The position numbers were made by a program, and so were the translations under genes. From Chloroflexota bacterium (GTDB lineage Bacteria; Chloroflexota; Dehalococcoidia; SM23-28-2; RBG-16-64-32): a stretch of 5,376 bases of DNA. Shown here one piece after another: positions 1 through 4,642 of the stretch. Below the pieces are notes generated by a model. The model did no database searches. It was not told the DNA's origin and saw only the letters and a program-made list of their open reading frames with translations. The stretch's first letter is position 1; the number at the start of each line of letters is the position of its first letter. Location of the stretch: contig JADFRV010000155.1 of the NCBI GenBank assembly GCA_022561095.1, positions 1 through 5,376 of the forward strand, written 5' to 3'.

Positions 1-22
1 GGATAGTATAGCGCACGGGCCG

Positions 23-66
23 CCAGGCTCCTGCCGTTCCTTCGGTTGATAGCGAAACCGGCCTGG
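23..66. repeat. Nested inverted repeat at left edge
   Basis: An outer 6-bp arm pair, CCAGGC (23-28) and GCCTGG (61-66), encloses an inner 5-bp pair, CGGTT (43-47) and AACCG (56-60). The two right-hand arms are contiguous, so both stems could stack, with positions 29-42 bulged out. The element overlaps the -35 box of the promoter candidate at 46-74. It could be an operator, or the tail structure of a gene left of the window. Short stems like these also arise by chance in G+C-rich DNA. Confidence 0.25.
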
Positions 67-74
67 AATGTAAC
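46..74 (+). promoter_or_regulatory. Sigma-70-type promoter candidate for the 122-355 gene
   Basis: TTGATA (46-51, five of six matches to TTGACA) is followed after exactly 17 bases by TGTAAC (69-74, four of six matches to TATAAT). Transcription would begin near 81 and give a leader of about 40 bases before the ATG at 122. Spacing is ideal but the -10 box is only moderate. This is motif matching by eye. Confidence 0.4.
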
Positions 75-92
75 GGGGGTTTGCTCTCTGCC

Positions 93-113
93 GTCTCTAT
101 TGATTGGAGAGAC
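93..113 (+). promoter_or_regulatory. Leader hairpin overlapping the ribosome-binding site
   Basis: GTCTCT (93-98) pairs perfectly with AGAGAC (108-113) across a 9-base loop. The probable Shine-Dalgarno GGAGAG (106-111) lies partly in the 3' arm, so folding would occlude the site used by the ATG at 122. A six-pair stem is weak on its own, so a control role is only a suggestion. Confidence 0.3.
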
Positions 114-121
114 AGTCATCC

Positions 122-355
122 ATGTCGTTCGACCTCAATACACACGAAGTCTCAATCCGCGCCGTTCTAGCTGAGAAGGATCGACAGGCGCGGGCAGCAC
201 TCCGCGCCAGCGAGGCCGGGAGTGCCCCACCGGGCTTGCGGGCCGCTTTCGCCGGCCGCCTAGCACGTCTCGCCCTTCGGGTGGATCGTGAGGCTGCCCG
301 TTCCTGGCTGTCACGAGAGGGACGCGCTTCCCTTACCGGCGGATCGCACAGCTAG
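122..355 (+). CDS. Small hypothetical protein (77 aa)
   Basis: I do not recognise this protein. It is 77 residues, has no signal peptide or membrane segment, and is rich in Ala, Arg and Glu. A charged helical stretch covers about residues 8-32 and a second, Arg/Leu/Ala-rich helix about residues 38-66; the tail is Gly/Ser-rich. The ATG at 122 is preferred because GGAGAG lies 10 bases upstream; an in-frame TTG at 104 would add six residues but lacks a site. A promoter candidate (46-74) and a plausible leader support it being real. It is the only plus-strand gene and converges on the ThDP enzyme gene. The reading frame could still be a chance opening in G+C-rich DNA. Confidence 0.5.
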   Translation: MSFDLNTHEVSIRAVLAEKDRQARAALRASEAGSAPPGLRAAFAGRLARLALRVDREAARSWLSREGRASLTGGSHS

Positions 356-557
356 CTATCCCTTCCCCCTATCGCGCCCCCCTGCCCGGCGCCGCACCAG
401 CAGCGGCGGACGTGGCCGCTGGCGTCGTCGCCCTCGCGGCGGGCGGCTGGTACGCGGAGATGCTGGTTGCGGTAGAAGGTATCGGCTCGCCATTAGACAG
501 GCTCAGGATAGGGGCCGGGATGCCCTAGCCTGAAGTCTAGGGTGCGATTGTCCGCAC
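356..557. other. Convergent intergenic region
   Basis: This 202-base gap separates the 3' ends of the small plus-strand gene and the minus-strand ThDP enzyme gene. It holds a probable degenerate dispersed repeat (491-512) and two overlapping hairpins (523-558). The plus frame ending at the TAG at 526-528 reads as an Ala/Gly/Val-rich peptide that looks somewhat coding-like, but it has no clear start; see the findings. Confidence 0.5.
491..512. repeat. Degenerate copy of a CTGAGC-TGTCGAAGG-type extragenic repeat
   Basis: Read on the minus strand, this stretch matches 19 of 22 positions of CCTGTCCTGAGCCTGTCGAAGG, split here as CCTGTCCTGAGC plus CTGTCGAAGG. I recall that sequence as a common dispersed extragenic repeat in several environmental bacterial groups, Chloroflexota among them. 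Mismatches are at 492, 495 and 509. The intergenic position fits. The consensus is from memory, and there is no second copy in the window to compare with. Confidence 0.4.
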
Positions 558-558
558 C
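523..558. terminator. Two overlapping hairpins between convergent genes
   Basis: CCCTAG (523-528) pairs with CTAGGG (537-542) across an 8-base loop. GGTGCG (541-546) pairs with CGCACC (553-558) across a 6-base loop. The stems share 541-542, so they compete. The second touches the stop codon of the ThDP enzyme gene (558-560). Both arms are perfect, and the position between convergent 3' ends suits a bidirectional terminator. There is no U-tract in either direction, so this is not a canonical intrinsic terminator. Confidence 0.35.
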
Positions 559-2201
559 TACATGAACTCGTAGCCGCCCATGATGCCGGGCGGCTCCTGG
601 TCCATGATCACGTTCACGCAGGCCGGCTTGCCGGAGGCGAAGGCGCGCTCAATGGCGGGTCTGATCTCGTCCGGCTTGGTGACGAACTCGCCGTGGCCGC
701 CCAGCCCCTCCACCACCTGGTCGTAGCGGGCGGTGTCACCGAGAATGCTGGCGATCACCCGCTCCTTGCCGTACATCGCCCGCTGGCCCACGGTGATCTG
801 CCCCCACTGGCGGTCGTTCCCCACTACCGATACCACCGGCATGCCGAAGCGCACGAACGTATCGAACTCGAAGCCGTTGAGGCCGAAGGCGCCGTCGCCG
901 TTGACCATGAGGATGCGCTTATCCGGGTAGACGCTGTTGATCGCCATGCAGAAGCCGGTGCCCACGCCCAGCGTGCCCATCGGGCCGGGGTCGTACCACT
1001 GGCCGGGCCGGTTGATGGGGAGCACGCGCGCGGCCAGGTTCACTATGTCGCCGCCGTCGCCGACCACGATCGTGTTGTCGTCCACAAACTCCGCCATCTC
1101 GCGACAGAGGCGCAGCGGGTGAATCGGCTCGCGGTCGGAGTTCATCCACTCCTCCATCTGGGCGCGGACCTTGTTCTCGCCCTCGCGGAGGCCGGTGATC
1201 CACTCCTTGTGGTCGGCCTTGGCGCCCTCCAGCTCGCCGATGAGCATCTCCAGCGCCGCTTTGGCGTCGCCCTCGATCGCCACGTCGATGTCGCGGTTGC
1301 GGGCCAGCTCCTGGGGGTCCGTATCCACCTGGATCGTGCGCGCCTCCGGGTTGAAGCGCTTGCCGTAGGAGAGACGGAAGTCCAAGGGGGTGCCGATGAC
1401 GACGATGGCGTCCGCCTTGCCCAGGGCGTTGCGGCGCGTGCGCGAGAAGAACAGCGGGTGCTCCTGGCTGATGGAGCCCCGGCCCATGGCGTTCAGGTAC
1501 ACCGGCGCCTGCGCGACCTCGATGAAGTGGCGCAGCTCCTCGTGGGCGTCCTGCCAGTAGATCGCGGAGCCCGCCATGATCAGCGGCCGCTCCGCCTTGG
1601 CGATGATCTCAGCCGCACTCTTGATCGCCTTCGGGTCCGGGTAGACGCGCCCCTGGGGCCGGTAGCTCTGCGGGAAATAGACGTCCTTCTCCTCCACCTT
1701 GCGGAAAAGCACGTCCGTGGGGATCTCCAGGAAGACGGGCCCCTGGCGGCCGGTGAGGGCGGCGCGGAAGGCGGAGGCGATGTACTCCGGGATGCGCGCC
1801 GTATCGTAGACGCAGCGTGCCCACTTGGTGATGGGGCGCACGAGCTCCACCTGGTCCATCTCCTGGAGGGCGCCCATCTCGAACCGCATCAACGGGCTGC
1901 GACCGCCGATGACAAGCAGGGGCGAGCGGTTCTGATAGGCGTTGGCGATGGCGGTCACGCAGTCGGTGACGCCGGGGCCGGCGGTGACAACCGCCACGCC
2001 GCAGCGCCGGGTGGCCCGTGACCAGCCCTCGGCGGCGTGGCCGGCGACCTGCTCGTGGCGGACATCGATAACCTTGATCTCTTCGTCCAGGCAGGCGTTG
2101 AAGATCGCCTGCACGTGGCCGCCGCAGAGGGTGAAGATCGTGTCGACGCCTTCATGCTTGATGGCGCGGGCGACGAGGTCGCCTCCGTCAACCAGAGCCA
2201 T
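558..2201 (-). CDS. ThDP-dependent enzyme, acetolactate synthase / 2-hydroxyacyl-CoA lyase family
   Basis: This 547-residue protein has the three-domain layout of the acetolactate synthase/pyruvate oxidase superfamily. The N-terminal pyrimidine-binding domain (about 1-170) carries the activating glutamate E50 in VRHEQ, a TAGPG loop (73-77), and the conserved Q113/Q117/K126 cluster. The central domain spans about 190-330. The C-terminal diphosphate-binding domain (about 360-547) has the metal motif GDG at 435-437 with the partner N462-D463. Length is normal. The segments ALQEMDQ and FEFDTFVRFG recall the ILVBL/2-hydroxyacyl-CoA lyase branch more than IlvB, and no small regulatory subunit gene is nearby. 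The substrate, whether 2-hydroxyacyl-CoA, oxalyl-CoA or a 2-keto acid, cannot be read from sequence. The ATG start has GAGGAGG five bases upstream. The family is sure; the reaction is not. Confidence 0.9.
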   Translation of the reverse strand: MALVDGGDLVARAIKHEGVDTIFTLCGGHVQAIFNACLDEEIKVIDVRHEQVAGHAAEGWSRATRRCGVAVVTAGPGVTDCVTAIANAYQNRSPLLVIGGRSPLMRFEMGALQEMDQVELVRPITKWARCVYDTARIPEYIASAFRAALTGRQGPVFLEIPTDVLFRKVEEKDVYFPQSYRPQGRVYPDPKAIKSAAEIIAKAERPLIMAGSAIYWQDAHEELRHFIEVAQAPVYLNAMGRGSISQEHPLFFSRTRRNALGKADAIVVIGTPLDFRLSYGKRFNPEARTIQVDTDPQELARNRDIDVAIEGDAKAALEMLIGELEGAKADHKEWITGLREGENKVRAQMEEWMNSDREPIHPLRLCREMAEFVDDNTIVVGDGGDIVNLAARVLPINRPGQWYDPGPMGTLGVGTGFCMAINSVYPDKRILMVNGDGAFGLNGFEFDTFVRFGMPVVSVVGNDRQWGQITVGQRAMYGKERVIASILGDTARYDQVVEGLGGHGEFVTKPDEIRPAIERAFASGKPACVNVIMDQEPPGIMGGYEFM

Positions 2202-2326
2202 GGGGGCCTCCTCAGCTAATCGAAACTATGAATCGGGGCTCGCGGGGCTCGCCGCTGAGCCGTTAGGGGCTATCGCAAATAGTAGCGGATAGCGGATGGG
2301 GATACAACTTCGCGGCTGGCTCAACG
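2202..2326. other. Gap with short tandem repeats and small hairpins
   Basis: This 125-base gap separates the oxidoreductase from the ThDP enzyme gene. It contains a perfect tandem 9-mer GGGGCTCGC (2235-2243 and 2244-2252) and a tandem 7-mer AGCGGAT (2284-2290 and 2291-2297). There are also two small stems: GGCTC (2246-2250) with GAGCC (2257-2261), and GCTATC (2269-2274) with GATAGC (2288-2293). These may be weak terminator structures, but none is followed by a U-tract. I see no convincing minus-strand promoter, so readthrough into the ThDP gene remains possible. Confidence 0.35.
2207..2213 (-). promoter_or_regulatory. Shine-Dalgarno site of the ThDP enzyme gene
   Basis: On the minus strand GAGGAGG stands five bases before the ATG at 2201. 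It is a near-perfect anti-16S match and fixes the start. Such a strong site, separate from the upstream gene, lets this cistron be translated independently. Confidence 0.8.
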
Positions 2327-3295
2327 CTACGGCACCAGCACCACCCGCCCGAACGCCTGACGGCTCTCGATGTAGGCGTGCGCGGCGGCCGCCTCCGAGA
2401 GCGGATACGTCCGGTCGATGACAACACGGAGCGATCCTTCGGCCACCTTCCGGAGAAGCTCTTCCACCATTGGGCGGGTGCGCTGAGGCTCGAACATCAG
2501 AGCGCCGCCGAAGAAGACGCTCGTGAGGGTGCGGCTCATCTCGCTCAGGGTGCTGACGTCCAGACGGCTGTCCTCGGGCCGTCCGGCGTTACCCACCTGT
2601 ATCACGCGGCCGCGGTAGCCGGTGGCGGCCACGCTCCCCGGCAGCGTCGTGCCCACGGAGTCGACGACGAGATCGACTCCGCGACCGCCGGAGAGCTCTC
2701 GGGCGCGGGCGACGAAGTCCTCGGTCTTGTAGTTGATGCCGTGGTCCAGCCCGAACTCTTTCAGCCGCTCCAACTTCTCGTCGCTCGAGGCCGTCGCCAG
2801 GACGGTGGCGCCCGCCTGCTTGGCGAGCTGGACGGCCGCCAGGCCCACGCCGCCGGCGCCCGCCTGAATCAGTACCGTCTCCCCGGCCTTCAGCCTCCCG
2901 AACTCGAAGAGACATTCGTGTGCAGTCCCGAACGGGATGGGCACGCAGGCCGCCGCCATCAACTCCATCCCGTCTGGGACGGGCCAGGTCTGCATCGCGG
3001 CGAGCGCTACCTGGGACGCGTGCGATCCGAACGGCATGACGGCCACTACCGGCTGACCTACGCTGCGGTCGGTTACGTTCGCGCCGGCTTCACGGATCAC
3101 ACCCGCGCACTGGTAGCCGACGATATGGGGGCGAGAGGGCATCTCGCCCTCGGCGCGATTGAGGACATCGCCGCCCTCGATGCTTATCGCCTTGACGTCG
3201 ATGACGATGCCTCCGGGCTGGCACACGGGGTCAGGCACCTCCTCATATCGAAACACGTCCGGGGCGCCGGTCTCATAGTAGACGGCTGCTTTCAC
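2327..3295 (-). CDS. Zinc-independent quinone oxidoreductase, MDR superfamily
   Basis: This 322-residue protein is a medium-chain dehydrogenase/reductase of the NADPH:quinone reductase/zeta-crystallin type, expected to use NAD(P)H in the cytoplasm to reduce quinones or other activated double bonds. The N-terminal GroES-like domain covers about 1-120. The Rossmann fold follows, with the dinucleotide loop AGAGGVG at 145-151 and an acidic/DSVG segment near 208-215. The four-cysteine structural zinc lobe of alcohol dehydrogenases is absent. The usual GxExxG signature reads GYQCAG (60-65), with Gln for Glu. The start is the GTG at 3293-3295: AGGAAGGA lies just upstream and the encoded VKAAVYYETG is the family's usual opening. 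An upstream ATG at 3391 would add 32 Arg/Ser-rich residues overlapping the preceding gene and is rejected. Thirteen bases separate it from that gene. The true substrate is unknown. Confidence 0.88.
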   Translation of the reverse strand: MKAAVYYETGAPDVFRYEEVPDPVCQPGGIVIDVKAISIEGGDVLNRAEGEMPSRPHIVGYQCAGVIREAGANVTDRSVGQPVVAVMPFGSHASQVALAAMQTWPVPDGMELMAAACVPIPFGTAHECLFEFGRLKAGETVLIQAGAGGVGLAAVQLAKQAGATVLATASSDEKLERLKEFGLDHGINYKTEDFVARARELSGGRGVDLVVDSVGTTLPGSVAATGYRGRVIQVGNAGRPEDSRLDVSTLSEMSRTLTSVFFGGALMFEPQRTRPMVEELLRKVAEGSLRVVIDRTYPLSEAAAAHAYIESRQAFGRVVLVP

Positions 3296-3301
3296 GCTTA
3301 G

Positions 3302-3310
3302 TTCCTTCCT
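3302..3310 (-). promoter_or_regulatory. Shine-Dalgarno site overlapping the upstream stop codon
   Basis: On the minus strand AGGAAGGAA starts inside the TAG stop of the 150-residue gene (3309-3311) and lies about 6-8 bases before the GTG at 3295. The overlap indicates coupled translation of the two genes and supports the GTG start. Confidence 0.65.
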
Positions 3311-3761
3311 AGCTGGGCTGCTCGATCTCCTCGATGCCGAGGGCGGAGAGCGTGCCCGGGCCCGCCTCCTCCGCCTCCCGCAACGCCACAATCAGCTCGC
3401 GGTCCAGGCGGGCGCTCTCGCTGACGATGGAGTGCAGGCGATCCGAGTGAGAGATGCTGCCCTGGAAATTGCCGCAGCGGTACGCCTCCACCTGTGCGGC
3501 GAGTGCGGCATCGGCTTCGCTGGCGCAGGTCAGCAAGCGAACGAGCAGCCCGTGGGCGATGCGCAGCTTCTTTGGCGGTTCGGCGGACTCAAGCCGGCGG
3601 CGCAGCCTGCCCAGCGCCTCGCCGCGGCTACGCGCCAGGAACTCCTCCAGAGACTCATCCGATCGCCTGCCACTATCTGTGGGCGGCTCGTCGGGGTGGC
3701 CGCCGTGGAGGGTAGCGTAGGCGTCCCGGAACAGCGGCTCGTAGTCAGAGAGGCTGGTCAC
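3309..3761 (-). CDS. Hypothetical protein, helical and soluble (150 aa)
   Basis: I do not recognise this family. The product has 150 residues with no signal peptide or membrane segment. A short N-terminal part (1-20) leads into a polar, probably flexible stretch (about 20-35). Long charged helices follow: residues 36-59 (ending GRLRRRLES), 63-96 and 105-132. The tail is acidic. Two cysteines (79 and 96) are visible, too few for an evident metal site. The start is a GTG and I see no Shine-Dalgarno. An extended -10 promoter sits where the transcript would begin at or next to the start codon, suggesting leaderless translation. The oxidoreductase follows 13 bases downstream, so the two are probably co-expressed and may act together. 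G/C-rich third positions and the coupling argue that it is real. Confidence 0.72.
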   Translation of the reverse strand: MTSLSDYEPLFRDAYATLHGGHPDEPPTDSGRRSDESLEEFLARSRGEALGRLRRRLESAEPPKKLRIAHGLLVRLLTCASEADAALAAQVEAYRCGNFQGSISHSDRLHSIVSESARLDRELIVALREAEEAGPGTLSALGIEEIEQPS

Positions 3762-3902
3762 GGGGGCAGTATAACAGGGGAGCCCGTGCCCCGCCCCGGC
3801 GGGCAGCGCTGCAGCAAGGGACGGGGCTAGACGTATACGCCGGTCGGGAGCCGTGCCTACCGGCAGGCAGGCGGGTCGGCTAGACGGCGCTCTCCAGAAG
3901 GC
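3762..3902. other. Gap rich in palindromes and short repeats
   Basis: This 141-base gap lies between the Yip1-type gene and the 150-residue gene. It contains palindromes GCAGCGCTGC (3803-3812) and CGTATACG (3832-3839). CCCGCC (3790-3795) faces GGCGGG (3798-3803), and there is a hairpin TGCCT (3854-3858)/AGGCA (3865-3869). A 9-base direct repeat GGCTAGACG occurs at 3825-3833 and 3878-3886. Some of these may serve as terminator for the Yip1-type gene, but no U-tract follows. The promoter at 3768-3776 lies at its left end. Confidence 0.35.
3768..3776 (-). promoter_or_regulatory. Extended -10 promoter, possibly leaderless
   Basis: The minus strand reads TGTTATACT: a TGn extension directly before TATACT (five of six matches to TATAAT). 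No -35 box is seen 16-18 bases upstream, as is common for extended -10 promoters. A start site about seven bases past the -10 falls at 3761, the first base of the GTG codon. The six bases between are GCCCCC, with no ribosome-binding site. Confidence 0.5.
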
Positions 3903-4436
3903 CTAGGCGACTATTGCGAAAACGACAGAGAAGATCACGACCTGCGCCAGCAAGCTGACCACGGCGGTGGCTATCGCTCTCCACGTGTCGAAGTCCAACG
4001 CCTGACGGATGGCGATGACCGTGGCGAACAGCGTCCAGATGAAGACAACCAGCACCACGAGACCGCTAATGATGGAAACGGGAATGATTGCGAGGACCAG
4101 CAGCACCCTGGGCGAGTTGGCGAATCCGAGAGTGCGCAGAAGCTGGCCCCACGTTGCCTCAGTCTGCGGCCCCTTGAAGATGTTCGTCCCTACCCAGTAG
4201 GCGATGAAGGCGTACACCGCCCAGCCAACGAGCGCCGCGATGATACCGAAGACGAGACCGGTGATGCCTCCGGAGAGCGCGCCGATCCCGCCGGCGATCG
4301 CTCCCAGGACCACGACCTGCATCGCCGGGATGGTCGCCGACTGGTCGTGCTCTACCTCTTCGTATAGTTGCGGCTCTAACCTGGCCGCACGGATCATGCG
4401 GTCGATTGTGGACTTCTGACCTGTGGCTTCAAGCAT
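3903..4436 (-). CDS. Yip1-family integral membrane protein
   Basis: This 177-residue protein looks like a bacterial Yip1-domain protein. A soluble N-terminus of about 35 residues contains RMIRAARLEPQLYEEVE, resembling the segment that precedes the membrane domain in this family. Hydrophobic stretches follow at about 38-56, 58-84, 109-142 (long enough for two passes) and 155-177, suggesting four or five membrane passes. The protein ends inside the last one, and there is no cleavable signal peptide. Residues 98-109 (QLLRTLGFANSP) resemble the short conserved loop common in Yip1 proteins. The role in bacteria is poorly defined, and no transport or catalytic residue is visible. The ATG start is well supported by GGAGG five bases upstream. 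A 141-base gap separates it from the next gene, so it may be its own transcription unit. Confidence 0.75.
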   Translation of the reverse strand: MLEATGQKSTIDRMIRAARLEPQLYEEVEHDQSATIPAMQVVVLGAIAGGIGALSGGITGLVFGIIAALVGWAVYAFIAYWVGTNIFKGPQTEATWGQLLRTLGFANSPRVLLVLAIIPVSIISGLVVLVVFIWTLFATVIAIRQALDFDTWRAIATAVVSLLAQVVIFSVVFAIVA

Positions 4437-4441
4437 AGCTA

Positions 4442-4446
4442 CCTCC
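4442..4446 (-). promoter_or_regulatory. Shine-Dalgarno site of the Yip1-type gene
   Basis: GGAGG on the minus strand, five bases before the ATG at 4436, decides the start. Confidence 0.75.
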
Positions 4447-4462
4447 GATAGAGACGATTACG

Positions 4463-4474
4463 ACTATATATAAC
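4463..4474 (-). promoter_or_regulatory. AT-rich -10-like tract before the Yip1-type gene
   Basis: The minus strand reads GTTATATATAGT in an otherwise G+C-rich region, 27 bases upstream of the ATG. It includes TATAGT (five of six matches to TATAAT). I find no good -35 box at the right distance and no extended -10 TGn, so this is only a weak promoter candidate. Confidence 0.3.
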
Positions 4475-4610
4475 GCAACCGCTCGACGGATAGTTACACT
4501 GGGGATGAAGGGACAGGGGCGGATCTGCCAACGAAAAAGGCGGACACCAAGGCCGCGCTGCCCAAGGGGGGTACCATTGAAGAGGGGCGACCTCACTGCC
4601 CGCCGTAAGG

Positions 4611-4639
4611 ATTCTCCTCCCTGTGCGAGTTATTGTCAA
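4611..4639 (-). promoter_or_regulatory. Promoter candidate with perfect -35 box
   Basis: The minus strand has TTGACA (4634-4639), a perfect -35 box, then 17 bases and GAGAAT (4611-4616, four of six -10 matches). It lies just past the stop of the CoA-transferase remnant. It would drive the Yip1-type gene with a leader of roughly 170 bases, long enough for structure, although I recognise no riboswitch in it. Confidence 0.4.
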
Positions 4640-4642
4640 TCA

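Noticed and set aside
288..533. An 81-codon plus frame that overlaps the small gene
   Set aside because: Extremely Arg-rich composition, no good ribosome-binding site, and it runs through the likely repeat at 491-512.
693..2021. A 442-codon plus-strand open frame opposite the ThDP enzyme gene
   Set aside because: It is antisense to a gene with clear catalytic motifs, is rich in His/Arg/Ala/Val/Asp as expected of the mirror of G+C-rich codons, and has no recognisable motif.
2378..3301. A 307-codon plus-strand open frame opposite the oxidoreductase
   Set aside because: It is also a mirror of a well-supported gene, with no domain and no ribosome-binding site of note.
3296..3391. N-terminal extension of the oxidoreductase to an ATG at 3391
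   Set aside because: The extra 32 residues are Arg/Ser-rich, overlap the upstream gene and precede the family's typical opening; the GTG at 3295 has its own ribosome-binding site.
4534..4580. T-box-like leader: TGGTACC with a later run of five T on the minus strand
   Set aside because: Only the seven-base TGGTACC core matches, the following bases are C rather than the expected GCG, the stem before the T-run is only about 4 bp, and the downstream gene is not an amino-acid gene.
4439..4639. A 66-codon minus frame upstream of the Yip1-type gene
   Set aside because: Starts at a TTG with no ribosome-binding site, has Pro/Trp/Arg-rich non-protein-like composition, and runs over the Yip1-type ribosome-binding site.
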